The position numbers and the translations under genes were made by a program. The notes beneath the pieces are model-generated. The model was not told the origin of the DNA. It ran no database searches and saw only the letters and a list, made by a program, of their open reading frames with translations. Below, piece by piece: positions 46,072 through 54,105 of a stretch of DNA of 64,000 bases. Origin of the DNA: Adlercreutzia sp. ZJ141 (GTDB lineage Bacteria; Actinomycetota; Coriobacteriia; Coriobacteriales; Eggerthellaceae); contig NZ_JAAKEB010000011.1 of the NCBI RefSeq assembly GCF_011038965.1, positions 1 through 64,000 of the forward strand. Direction: 5' to 3'. The number at the start of each line of letters is the position of its first letter. Within the stretch, counting starts at the first letter, position 1.

Positions 46072-47367
46072 ATGGAAGCAAGCAAAGTACTAAGGACGGT
46101 AACCATTGGTGCGGTATCTACCGTACTCGCACTCAGTCTAGCAGCGTGTTCCGATGGTAAAGGGTCTTCAGAAGGCGATAAAGGAAGCGTTGCCGCAACG
46201 GTAAACGGAACGGAAATCTACGAGAATACTATCACCGACTATATTGCAAGCATTCGCGATCAGATGGGTCTGACCGAAGATGAAAAATGGGGGGAGTGGC
46301 TAGTCTCATACAACTATACGCCAGAAAGCGTGCGAAGCGAGGTTATTGATTCGCACGTCTCCCGTGAACTGATGGTGCAGGGGGCTAATGAGAAGGGTAT
46401 AACCGTTGATGCGGCCGAAGTTGATGAGTACGTTAACTCTATGAAGCAGTACTACGACTCCGATGAAGCGTGGCAGAGCGCTCTTGAGCAAGCGGGCATG
46501 GACGAGGAATACTATCGCAACGAGATCGAGATGCAGCTGAAGACCAAGAAGCTGCAGGAATCGTTTGCCACCGACGAAGAACCCTCCGAGGAAGAAATGC
46601 TGAGTACGTGTCAGATGTATGCGACCTCATATGATGGCGCGCGGAAGTCGTCGAATATTTTGTTTGATGCCGACGATAAAGAAACTGCTCAGGAAGTACT
46701 CGACAAGATAAATGCTGGCGAACTTGACTTCGCTGAAGCCGCCAAGGAGTATTCCATCGACACCGGATCGGCGGAAAACGGTGGTGATGTTGGCTGGGAT
46801 TGCATGAACACGTTTGTTGAAGAGTACGAAACGGCGTTGAAGGCCCTTGAGAAGGATCAAGTATCTGACCTGGTGGAAAGCCAGTATGGATGGCATATTA
46901 TTAAGTGCACCGATGTGTTTGTTGCACCTGAAGAGGTGACAAGTGTCGATCAGATTCCTGCGGATTGGGTTGAAACTATCAAATCATCGTTGAAGCAACA
47001 GGCTCAGAGTGAAGCATTTAACGCATGGCTCGAAGAGTACAAGAAATCTGCCGACATCGTTATTAATGACATGCCTGAAGGCCTTCCCTATAACATTGAT
47101 CTAACGCCGTATCAGGAAGCTGCGGCCGCCAACGCTGAGGACACTGCTACTGAAGGTGATAGTGCCACTCCGTCCGAGCAACCTGCAGAGGGCGCTGAAG
47201 GTGACACAGCGGCTGCCGATGGAACTACTGATGGCGAGTCGGGTGATTCCGGTAGCGACACTGCGTCGAGCGAAGGTGATGCGGCTGAGGGCGACGCCGC
47301 CGCTGCAGCCACCGACAGCACCGATGCAGCAGCACCTGCATCAACGCAGCCAACCGAGGCATCGTAA
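46072..47367 (+). CDS. PrsA/SurA-like peptidyl-prolyl isomerase lipoprotein
   Basis: A 431-residue exported foldase. The signal sequence ends in a lipobox LAAC (Cys about 24), so it should be a membrane-anchored lipoprotein outside the cytoplasm. A SurA_N-like helical part (about 40-165) is followed by a parvulin PPIC domain (about 195-290: ARKSSNILFDADDKETAQEVL, DTGSAENGGDVGWD, VESQYGWHIIKCTD), then a helix and about 75 residues rich in Ala, Glu, Thr and Asp. The ATG at 46072 is preferred over a frame from 46018. It would help fold secreted proteins. It is followed 27 bp later by an ABC ATPase. Confidence 0.88.
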   Translation: MEASKVLRTVTIGAVSTVLALSLAACSDGKGSSEGDKGSVAATVNGTEIYENTITDYIASIRDQMGLTEDEKWGEWLVSYNYTPESVRSEVIDSHVSRELMVQGANEKGITVDAAEVDEYVNSMKQYYDSDEAWQSALEQAGMDEEYYRNEIEMQLKTKKLQESFATDEEPSEEEMLSTCQMYATSYDGARKSSNILFDADDKETAQEVLDKINAGELDFAEAAKEYSIDTGSAENGGDVGWDCMNTFVEEYETALKALEKDQVSDLVESQYGWHIIKCTDVFVAPEEVTSVDQIPADWVETIKSSLKQQAQSEAFNAWLEEYKKSADIVINDMPEGLPYNIDLTPYQEAAAANAEDTATEGDSATPSEQPAEGAEGDTAAADGTTDGESGDSGSDTASSEGDAAEGDAAAAATDSTDAAAPASTQPTEAS

Positions 47368-47394
47368 GAGAAACGTTGAGTTCAAAGGAATCTC

Positions 47395-48345
47395 ATGATC
47401 GAACACGAGATCAGAGACAAAGAAGCGGCGGCAGGGCAGCAAGTCCCGCCGCCGTTCCTTTCGTTTAAGGACGCCGTGGTACGTCGTCAGGGTAGGGATA
47501 TCCTAACTATCGATAACTTACACATTCGTCAACGGGAACGTCTTGCCCTGTTGGGCCCGAATGGCTCGGGTAAATCGACATTCGTGAAGCTCATCACGAG
47601 GGAAATGTTCCCGCTTCATCGCGATGTGCCGCCGGTGTTGTTCAAAGGGCGTGAGCGCGCTACTCTTGCCGAAGTGAAGGCGTGCTTGGGTATTGTGTCT
47701 TCAACGATGCAGGATGAAATAACCGTGCATCTTCCCTGCATTGATATTGTGGCCGGTGGCGTGTACGGGTCGCTGGGCATCCCTCTGCGAGCTACTGGTG
47801 TGCAACGCGCGCGGGATCGAGCAAGCGACGCATTGGAGATGCTGGGCATCGCCGATGTGGCGCGACGTGACGTGATGACGCTTTCAACTGGTCAGGCACG
47901 GCGCGTGCTAATAGCCCGCGCATTCGTGAACGATCCGGAAACGCTGATATTTGATGAACCTTGCACAGGTCTCGACCCAGAAGGTATGTATTACGTGCGC
48001 TCCAGTATGCGCAAGCTCGCTCAGGCGGGAAAAGGTATTGTGCTCGTTACTCATTATCCGGAAGATATCATTCCCGAAATCGATCGCATCATTCTATTGA
48101 AGGAAGGCCGCGTGTTTGGCGATGGCGAAAAGAGCCGCATACTGGCAGATAAAACCATGAGTGCGCTATTCGATGTACCTATGCGCGTAAAACGCACGGT
48201 TGTCTGCGAACAGCAGAAAGGGACCCATTTTTCGTTGAAAGCGGGTGCTTCCGTGGTGGTTGCAGGGGAGATAAAAGCCGAAACAAAAGAAATATCAAAA
48301 ACCGCTTATGAAGCCGAATATTTTTCACTTGTGAGCGAGTATTAG
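47395..48345 (+). CDS. ABC transporter ATP-binding protein (orphan)
   Basis: A 316-residue single ABC ATPase of the kind sometimes called ModF/YlmA. Walker A GPNGSGKST, signature STGQARRV (LSTGQ rather than LSGGQ), Walker B LIFDEPCTGLDP and the H-loop VTHYPED are present. No permease gene is adjacent, so it may be a soluble ABC-F-like or accessory ATPase; the C-terminal 60 residues are not part of the domain. It lies 27 bp after the PrsA-like gene and ends shortly before tRNA-Ser. Confidence 0.88.
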   Translation: MIEHEIRDKEAAAGQQVPPPFLSFKDAVVRRQGRDILTIDNLHIRQRERLALLGPNGSGKSTFVKLITREMFPLHRDVPPVLFKGRERATLAEVKACLGIVSSTMQDEITVHLPCIDIVAGGVYGSLGIPLRATGVQRARDRASDALEMLGIADVARRDVMTLSTGQARRVLIARAFVNDPETLIFDEPCTGLDPEGMYYVRSSMRKLAQAGKGIVLVTHYPEDIIPEIDRIILLKEGRVFGDGEKSRILADKTMSALFDVPMRVKRTVVCEQQKGTHFSLKAGASVVVAGEIKAETKEISKTAYEAEYFSLVSEY

Positions 48346-48399
48346 CTGTTGTATACTGCTGATTCACGCGCGAGGTTTTCTCGGCGAATTACATAATGC

Positions 48400-48491
48400 G
48401 GAGAGATGTCCGAGCTGGCCGAAGGAGCACGATTGGAAATCGTGTATACGCCAAAAGCGTATCTGGGGTTCGAATCCCCATCTCTCCGCCA
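48400..48491 (+). tRNA. tRNA-Ser (GGA anticodon)
   Basis: A 92-base class II tRNA with a long variable arm (ACGCCAAAAGCGT) and encoded GCCA end; acceptor GGAGAGA/TCTCTCC, anticodon GGA. Confidence 0.97.
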
Positions 48492-48501
48492 GAGCTGATT
48501 G

Positions 48502-48523
48502 ACGCCGTTCTATAGAGCGGCGT
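48502..48523 (+). terminator. Hairpin between the two tRNA-Ser genes
   Basis: Stem ACGCCGTTCT/AGAGCGGCGT (one G-T pair) followed by TTTCAG; short T run. Possible terminator of the first tRNA-Ser. Confidence 0.5.
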
Positions 48524-48563
48524 TTCAGAATAGGTCTCCTGGTTAAGGAGAAACACCCCAAGC

Positions 48564-48656
48564 GGAGGGGTGGCAGAGTGGTTGAATGCGGCGGTCTCGA
48601 AAACCGTTTTACGCGTAACCCGCGTAACGAGGGTTCGAATCCCTCCTCCTCCGCCA
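48564..48656 (+). tRNA. tRNA-Ser (CGA anticodon)
   Basis: A 93-base class II tRNA with long variable arm (ACGCGTAACCCGCGT) and encoded GCCA end; acceptor GGAGGGG pairs with CTCCTCC, anticodon loop CTCGAAA. Confidence 0.97.
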
Positions 48657-48810
48657 GTTACTTACAAGCAGGTTAGGAAGCGGACCTACTTTTCTTCTTC
48701 GTTTTATTCATCGTTTGTTGACGGCAAGGCAAGAACCTCGGTCTTCCTTCTGGGAAAACACGCTGTAAATTGGTATGATTATTGGAAAAGGACGTGACGA
48801 AGGAGAGGCC

Positions 48811-49647
48811 ATGTCTTACAGAATCGTACTTGATTCCAGTGCCGATGCCGTATCATGGGCAGCACCGACCGAAGAGATATCCTCGGTTCCGTTGCGTATT
48901 ATCACTGACGCGCGGCAATTCGTTGATGACTGGCGTCTCGATGTTGGGAATATGGTCGACTACCTGGCTTCCCTTCATGAAAAGTCGGGAACGGCGTGTC
49001 CGAACGTGGGGGAGTGGAAACATGCGCTTTCAGGTAGCGACATGGCGTTTGCCATTACAATTACTAGCAAGCTTTCCGGATCGTATAATGCTGCTTGCCT
49101 TGCAAAAGAAGCTATCGAGCGTGAGAATGCTCAAGCGCAGATACACGTTATCGATTCTCGTATGACCGGTCCGGCCATGAGGTTAATCGCCGAAAAAATT
49201 GAACAATTGGCAAACGCAGGCCTTCCCTTTGCATCCATTTGCCAGAAGATCGACGAGTATCGCGATCGTTCTCACCTTGTTTTCGCGCTTGAGTCGCTGC
49301 GTAATCTGGCGAACAACGGACGCGTTCATCCCGCTGCAGCGAAGCTTGCCGGCGTGCTGGGTATTCGCGTGGTTGGTCGAGCTACCGACGGCGAGCTCGA
49401 CCCGTTTGCGAAATGCAAAGGCGAGCGCAAGGTAATCAAGACCATCTTCGAGGAAATGAAGAGCAAAGGTTACGATGGCGGTAAGGTACGCATTTCGCAT
49501 GTATTCAACGAGAATGCTGCGCGTATTATGTCTGACCTGATTAAGCGCGAATTTCCCCAAGCTGACGTGCTGTGGTGTCAAGCGCGCGGTTTGGTGAGCT
49601 TCTATGCCGAGCGCAATGGCCTGCTCGTTGGGTACGAGGGGAAGTAA
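48811..49647 (+). CDS. DegV family fatty-acid-binding protein
   Basis: A 278-residue protein of the DegV (FakB-like) family. The beginning YRIVLDSSADAV, the middle ITITSKLSGSYNAACLAKEA and VIDSRMTG, and RNLANNGRVHPAAAKLAG match the family, whose members bind fatty acids and present them to FakA kinase. No fakA is in the window. The ATG at 48811 has AAGGAG 8 bp upstream; a frame from 48775 is discounted. It is a single gene after the tRNA-Ser pair. Confidence 0.92.
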   Translation: MSYRIVLDSSADAVSWAAPTEEISSVPLRIITDARQFVDDWRLDVGNMVDYLASLHEKSGTACPNVGEWKHALSGSDMAFAITITSKLSGSYNAACLAKEAIERENAQAQIHVIDSRMTGPAMRLIAEKIEQLANAGLPFASICQKIDEYRDRSHLVFALESLRNLANNGRVHPAAAKLAGVLGIRVVGRATDGELDPFAKCKGERKVIKTIFEEMKSKGYDGGKVRISHVFNENAARIMSDLIKREFPQADVLWCQARGLVSFYAERNGLLVGYEGK

Positions 49648-49778
49648 CTCAGTACTCAGTTGTTTGTTTTGTGGTGGTTCACGCTTCGTTTTAGAGCGTG
49701 ATGAATCTCGTTGTGCTTGGTGGTTTCCCATTTACACGTGCTTTTCACGTCGTTTCCTGCGTGAACGGCGCGGTTCTG

Positions 49779-49784
49779 TATACT
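49779..49784 (+). promoter_or_regulatory. -10 box ahead of the acidic hypothetical gene
   Basis: TATACT with a possible -35 TTCCTG 18 bp upstream, about 50 bp before the start at 49833. The rest of the 185-bp spacer shows no gene. Confidence 0.5.
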
Positions 49785-49832
49785 TTCATACTAAGAAGAT
49801 GAGAGAAAACCGTGCCGATGAAAGGAAACATT

Positions 49833-50354
49833 ATGGCTGATCGTGATTTGGACAACTGGACATCCGAAGTCCCCGAGCTCCCCGAAACGCTAGAAAATGT
49901 ACTGTTGTTCGCGCTTGACGAGGCAAAGGAGAAGATGGCTCAGGGTGCGGACATCATCCCGTTCACGTGTCTGGTGGTGAAGGACAGCCTGTTCATAGAG
50001 AATCATCCGGGCGAAACTTCCGAAGATTGCTTTGCGCACGCGCGTCATACGGTGCAAAACGCACGTGGTGCTGTGGCGTATGCTTTGTGCTACGACGGCT
50101 ATGTGGAAACCGATGCGGGTGAGGTGGACGCGCTCATTGCGGAAGGCGGTGTTCCTGGAGCTGATGAGGGCCATGCGGTTGGTTATTTGTACACGGTCAG
50201 CGGCGATGAGGGTAACGTCACGTTCGAGGACGAGGCGGCCTATATCGGTGAGGCACCGAATTTTATGGTGGCCCTGAAAGATGCCGACGAGTACGCCGAT
50301 GAGGATATCGAGGAATGCTATCTTGCCGAACCCGAGGTGGAAGGTTTTCGTTAG
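49833..50354 (+). CDS. Acidic hypothetical protein
   Basis: A 173-residue, strongly acidic soluble protein beginning MADRDLDNWTSEVPELPETL. Sequence such as ALDEAKEKMAQGADIIPFTCLVVKDSLFIENHP, followed by AVAYALCYDGYVETDAGEVDALIAEGG, suggests a compact alpha/beta domain, and the C-terminus is Asp/Glu-rich. No family recognised, no membrane segment. ATG at 49833 with GAAAGGAAA upstream; a GTG 21 bp earlier is also in frame but less likely. It stands alone between degV and the rpsF operon. Confidence 0.75.
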   Translation: MADRDLDNWTSEVPELPETLENVLLFALDEAKEKMAQGADIIPFTCLVVKDSLFIENHPGETSEDCFAHARHTVQNARGAVAYALCYDGYVETDAGEVDALIAEGGVPGADEGHAVGYLYTVSGDEGNVTFEDEAAYIGEAPNFMVALKDADEYADEDIEECYLAEPEVEGFR

Positions 50355-50706
50355 ATTTCATCGGGTAATCTGCAAAAAACCGCACGGTGAAGCGCAAGAA
50401 CGGCAATAGAAACGTGGTGGTCTGTATCAAGCATTCTGCCACGCTTTGCAGGGAGTTGTCATATACGATGACAGCGTAAGAAGTTGTAGTCGATGCGCGA
50501 AGGACAAAGCGTTCGCAGCGGGTGGAGTATTCGTCATTGGGCGAAAAACAAAGGCGTTCGATGTATGGGGAAACGATGGAAGCGATCAGGTGCAAAAAGA
50601 GTTTCCTTATATGGGTGACGGGGTTTGCTAGAATGGTACGGCTAAATCCTGCCCCGGTAAATGCCTTCATCGCGCCGGGGCCGTCAAGTCCAAAGGAGGT
50701 GAGCTC
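50355..50706 (+). promoter_or_regulatory. rpsF operon upstream region and promoter
   Basis: These 352 bp hold no plus-strand gene. A likely promoter has an extended -10 TGCTAGAAT (50626-50634) without a clear -35, about 73 bp before rpsF, and an AAAGGAGGT ribosome-binding site lies at 50692-50700. The leader contains CCCCGG/CCGGGG complementary stretches (about 50653-50683) that could form a hairpin, perhaps for ribosomal-protein feedback. Confidence 0.5.
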
Positions 50707-51000
50707 ATGAAGGCTTATGAACTGCTGTTTTTTGTCGCTCCGACGATCAGCGAAGAAACCCGCGTAAACGTCATGACCCGTATCGAAAACACGATCACTG
50801 ACGCACAAGGTACTGTCGATAACGTTGACAATTGGGGCAAGCGCAAACTCGCTTATGAGATCAATGGTTTGACCGATGGTGATTACACTCTCATCGATTT
50901 CCATGCCAATCCCGCAGACGTCGCCGAACTCGATCGTATTCTCCGCATTACCGATGCGGTGGTTCGTCACATGATCGTGAAGCGCGAAGACCGCGACTAA
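50707..51000 (+). CDS. rpsF: 30S ribosomal protein S6
   Basis: A 97-residue ribosomal protein with the normal N-terminus (MKAYELLFFVAPTISEE), the WGKRKLAYEINGLTDGDY core and the final VVRHMIVKRED. First gene of the conserved rpsF-ssb-rpsR-rplI operon, with an excellent AAAGGAGG binding site before ATG 50707. In other bacteria S6 and S18 bind each other and may repress this operon; the leader here has possible secondary structure. Confidence 0.98.
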   Translation: MKAYELLFFVAPTISEETRVNVMTRIENTITDAQGTVDNVDNWGKRKLAYEINGLTDGDYTLIDFHANPADVAELDRILRITDAVVRHMIVKREDRD

Positions 51001-51054
51001 AGATGACGCATGGGACGCAGGTTATGTGCGTCCAGCATGAGAGAGGTGTAAACC

Positions 51055-51513
51055 ATGAGCATTAACCGAGTTATCATCAGCGGGAATTTAACGCGCGATC
51101 CGGAGCTTCGCTCCACGGCTTCTGGCTTGCCGGTTTTGGGATTTGGTGTTGCGGTAAATGATCGCCGCAAGAACCAGCAGACTGGTGAGTGGGAAGACTA
51201 CCCGAATTTCATCGATTGTACGATGTTCGGCGCTCGCGCCGAAAGCCTGTCCCGGTACCTGTCAAAGGGCACAAAGGTGTCCATCGAAGGTAAGCTCCGC
51301 TGGAGCCAGTGGGAACGCGATGGGCAGAAGCGCAGCAAGATCGAAGTCATTGTGGATGAGCTTGAGTTTATGAGCAGCCGCAACGACGCTTCCCGTTCCG
51401 CTGGTGGCGGCTACCAGGCGCAAGGCGGTTATTCCGCTCCGGTTGCCCCGGTTGCTCCGGCGCCGTTGGTTGATGCCTCGTCCTCGGTTTATGACGAGGA
51501 CATCCCGTTCTAA
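51055..51513 (+). CDS. ssb: Single-stranded DNA-binding protein
   Basis: A 152-residue SSB with an OB fold ([52 protein letters not shown]), a flexible Gly/Ala/Pro/Val-rich linker (about 112-140) and the acidic C-terminal tail ending DEDIPF, which recruits replication and repair partners. It lies 54 bp after rpsF and 20 bp before rpsR, as usual. Length is typical for an actinobacterial SSB. Confidence 0.98.
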   Translation: MSINRVIISGNLTRDPELRSTASGLPVLGFGVAVNDRRKNQQTGEWEDYPNFIDCTMFGARAESLSRYLSKGTKVSIEGKLRWSQWERDGQKRSKIEVIVDELEFMSSRNDASRSAGGGYQAQGGYSAPVAPVAPAPLVDASSSVYDEDIPF

Positions 51514-51533
51514 GCGAAACGAAAGAGGTTGAA

Positions 51534-51794
51534 ATGGCAGATTACGCCAAGCAGCCGCGTCGCAAGTACTGCCAGTTCTGCAAGGATAACGCAGAATACG
51601 TAGACTACAAAGACACGCAGATGCTGCGCAAATATGTTACTGACCGCGGAAAGATCAAGCCGCGCCGCGTGACGGGTGCCTGCACCCAGCACCAGCGCGA
51701 CATCGCCCTTGCTGTGAAGCGTGCGCGCGAGATGGCTCTCATGCCGTACGTCGTGCCCACGGTGAGCGGCCGTGGCGATCGCCGCAACCGCTAG
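51534..51794 (+). CDS. rpsR: 30S ribosomal protein S18
   Basis: An 86-residue basic protein that pairs with S6 on the 30S platform. [21 protein letters not shown] carries two cysteines, the zinc-type (C+) half motif, and [29 protein letters not shown] is the conserved core. GAAAGAGG precedes ATG 51534. It is followed 15 bp later by rplI. Confidence 0.98.
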   Translation: MADYAKQPRRKYCQFCKDNAEYVDYKDTQMLRKYVTDRGKIKPRRVTGACTQHQRDIALAVKRAREMALMPYVVPTVSGRGDRRNR

Positions 51795-51809
51795 GCGCAA
51801 GGAGGAACA

Positions 51810-52334
51810 ATGAAAGTTATCCTGCTTGAAGAGCTCAAGGGCAAAGGCGGCGAAGGCGACGTTATCGAAGTCACTCGCGGCTTTGCGAACAACTACCTGC
51901 TGCCGCAGCGCAAGGCTCTTAAGGCCACCTCGGGCAATCTGAAGCAGCTCGAGCAGCGCAAGCACAACATCGCCAAGCGCGAAGAGGTGCGCATCGCCAA
52001 TGCCACCAAGACCAAGGAAATTCTGGATGCCGCAACAGTGAAGATCGTCGCACAGGTTGGCGAGGAAGGCCAGCTGTTCGGCGCTGTTACCACCACCGCC
52101 ATTGCTGAGGCTGTCAAGGAATCGATGGGTATTGAGGTTGACCGCCGTCGCATCGAGGCTGCCCACGCTATCAAGACCGCTGGCGAGCATGAGGTTCTTG
52201 TCTCGCTGTACCGCGATATCAAGGCCACGTTGAAGCTCGTTGTCGGTGGTCCGGAAATCTTGGTTGAGGAAGAGGCTGAAGTCGAGGCTGCAACTGAGGA
52301 AGAGACTGAGGCGACCGAGGAAGCTGCCGAGTAG
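51810..52334 (+). CDS. rplI: 50S ribosomal protein L9
   Basis: A 174-residue protein: N-terminal MKVILLEELKGKGGEGDVIEVTRGFANNYLLP, a long central helix, then the C-terminal domain (LFGAVTTTAIAEAV, HEVLVSLYRDIKATLKL). It ends in an acidic Glu/Ala tail of about 22 residues (EEEAEVEAATEEETEATEE), longer than in E. coli L9. GGAGGA precedes the ATG. It is the last gene of the rpsF operon, ahead of two hairpins. Confidence 0.98.
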   Translation: MKVILLEELKGKGGEGDVIEVTRGFANNYLLPQRKALKATSGNLKQLEQRKHNIAKREEVRIANATKTKEILDAATVKIVAQVGEEGQLFGAVTTTAIAEAVKESMGIEVDRRRIEAAHAIKTAGEHEVLVSLYRDIKATLKLVVGGPEILVEEEAEVEAATEEETEATEEAAE

Positions 52335-52350
52335 CTCTTACACGAAAAAA

Positions 52351-52379
52351 GTTTTCCACCGTCACCGAAGGTGGAAAAC
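52351..52379. repeat. Hairpin after rplI made of DnaA-box-like arms
   Basis: Perfect 10-bp stem GTTTTCCACC/GGTGGAAAAC with a 9-base loop. The arms equal GGTGGAAAA seen in the origin gap (28682-28690). It may be a first terminator hairpin or, less likely, a DnaA-binding pair near dnaB. Confidence 0.6.
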
Positions 52380-52381
52380 AC

Positions 52382-52430
52382 GAAACCCTCTCTGGCCCCC
52401 AGATAGATGGGCCGAGGGGGTTTCTTTTTT
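52382..52430 (+). terminator. Terminator of the rpsF-rplI operon
   Basis: GAAACCCTC pairs with GAGGGGGTTTC with an inner GGCCC/GGGCC pair, followed by TTTTTT (52425-52430). Confidence 0.85.
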
Positions 52431-52431
52431 A

Positions 52432-52468
52432 TGTTGAAAACCGAGCAATCTGCAGAGAGTTTTCAACA
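52432..52468. promoter_or_regulatory. Inverted TGTTGAAAAC pair upstream of dnaB
   Basis: TGTTGAAAAC (52432-52441) and GTTTTCAACA (52459-52468) form a 10-bp inverted repeat with a 17-base spacer, about 75-110 bp ahead of dnaB. The same 9-mer TGTTGAAAA occurs twice, also in both orientations, in the origin gap (28650 and 28981). It is a candidate protein-binding site, possibly for DnaA. A TATAAG -10 (52500-52505, preceded by TGC) follows. Confidence 0.55.
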
Positions 52469-52541
52469 AAAATAGTGAATGACCTGCATCAATACTTGCT
52501 ATAAGATAAACTCTCGCACGCTAAAGAGAAGGAATCCCGCC

Positions 52542-53948
52542 ATGCAGACAGCTTACAATCCCGATTATGCTCCCGATGAGACGGCGCCCGCGCACGCCAG
52601 AAAGCGCGACCCGCAGAACATCGAAGCGGAGAAGTCGGTACTTGCGGCGTGCCTGCTCAACCAAGAGGCCATCGAAGAAGTTGCCACGAAGCTGGTGAAG
52701 GAGAACTTCTACCGCATCGCGCATCAGCGCATTTTCGAGTCGATGATGGACCTGTATATTCGTCACATTCCCATCGACCATATCTCGTTGGCTGATAACC
52801 TGCAAGCAACAGGACAGCTCGAAGCCGTGGGCGGAAAATCGTACCTCGTCGAGCTTGCCGACAACACGTTTGCTCTCACAAACTGGCGCAGTCATGCCGA
52901 CATCGTGAAGCGCACGTCGGTGCTGCGTGACCTGATACGGGCTTCCGCCGAAATCAACGCACTGGCATACGATGCGCCTGACGATCTGAATGTTGTGGTC
53001 GAAGAGTCCGAGAAAATTCTGTTTAACGTAACCGAAAAACGCGTGTCATCGGAGTTTGCACGCATGGATACACTGCTTACCGACGCATTTGATGAGATAA
53101 CGAAGCTCGCCGAGCAGAAGAATAGCATCGCGGGTGTGGCGACAGGGTTCAAAGATGTTGACAATTTGTTCCATGGCCTTCGCGGTGGTGATTTGGTAAT
53201 ACTAGCGGCCCGACCTGGCGTGGGCAAGACGTCGTTCGCATTGAACCTAGCGGTCAATGCCGCCAAAACCGGTAGCACCGTTGCCTTCCTATCGCTGGAA
53301 ATGAGCGCGTCGCAGCTGGTGCAACGCATCCTGTGTTCCGAAGCTCGGGTGAACTTGTCGCGTTTGCGCGCAGGTCAGCTTCAGGAACAGGATTGGGGAG
53401 CCATCGCCGACGCGTCCAACACGCTTTCAAAATTGAACATGTTCATTGATGACACGCCATCGCTTTCCATTCTCGAATTGCGCGCAAAGGCTCGCCGCGA
53501 GCTGCGAGGTTGCGACAAGGGTCTCATCATCGTTGACTACTTGCAGCTCATGCAGCCGCCCAAGTCGCGCCGCGACGGAAACCGCGCTGTGGAGGTCGGC
53601 GAGATTTCCCGTGGCCTAAAGGTGCTCGCAAAGGAAATGAACATGCCGGTGCTGGCGCTCTCGCAGCTGTCGCGTCAGGTGGAGATGCGAGGTAAGAAGC
53701 GCCCAATGCTTTCCGACTTGCGCGAATCGGGATCTATCGAACAAGACGCCGACATTGTCATGTTCATTGACCGTTCAATGGATGAGATGGAGGCGGAATC
53801 GGAAGGCCGACCCGATCTTGGTACAGCCGAGCTGATTGTGGCCAAGCACCGCAACGGCCCGACGCGCGACATTCCGCTTGCGTTCAATTCGGAATACACG
53901 CGATTCATGGACTTTATCGACGATTCGCGCGTTGGTGGCTACGTGTAA
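52542..53948 (+). CDS. dnaB: Replicative DNA helicase DnaB
   Basis: A 468-residue hexameric helicase that unwinds DNA at the fork. N-terminal domain (QNIEAEKSVLAACLLNQEAI), linker, and RecA-like C-terminal domain with Walker A ARPGVGKTSF, Walker B LIIVDYLQLMQ, and LSQLSRQVE followed by LRESGSIEQDADIVMF. No intein or insertion is seen. ATG at 52542 follows AAGGAA; an earlier in-frame start at 52479 lies in the promoter region and is rejected. Its loader is probably the dciA-like protein near oriC. Confidence 0.98.
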   Translation: MQTAYNPDYAPDETAPAHARKRDPQNIEAEKSVLAACLLNQEAIEEVATKLVKENFYRIAHQRIFESMMDLYIRHIPIDHISLADNLQATGQLEAVGGKSYLVELADNTFALTNWRSHADIVKRTSVLRDLIRASAEINALAYDAPDDLNVVVEESEKILFNVTEKRVSSEFARMDTLLTDAFDEITKLAEQKNSIAGVATGFKDVDNLFHGLRGGDLVILAARPGVGKTSFALNLAVNAAKTGSTVAFLSLEMSASQLVQRILCSEARVNLSRLRAGQLQEQDWGAIADASNTLSKLNMFIDDTPSLSILELRAKARRELRGCDKGLIIVDYLQLMQPPKSRRDGNRAVEVGEISRGLKVLAKEMNMPVLALSQLSRQVEMRGKKRPMLSDLRESGSIEQDADIVMFIDRSMDEMEAESEGRPDLGTAELIVAKHRNGPTRDIPLAFNSEYTRFMDFIDDSRVGGYV

Positions 53949-54105
53949 CGCAGTGACAGAGCGGGGTGAGCGGGAGTAGGGGCCAAGTAGCTCGGTTCTC
54001 TGTTTCTGTCAAAACCTTTGCATAACGGAAGTTGGGCGAGCAACTATACTATAATATGCGGTTGTTTCTGTCGCGCTTGCAAAGCATTTGAAAGGATGCG
54101 ATCAC

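Noticed and set aside
50263-50970. 235-codon leftward reading frame across the rpsF upstream region
   Set aside because: It runs antisense through rpsF and the end of the acidic hypothetical gene, has no ribosome-binding site and no protein-like pattern.
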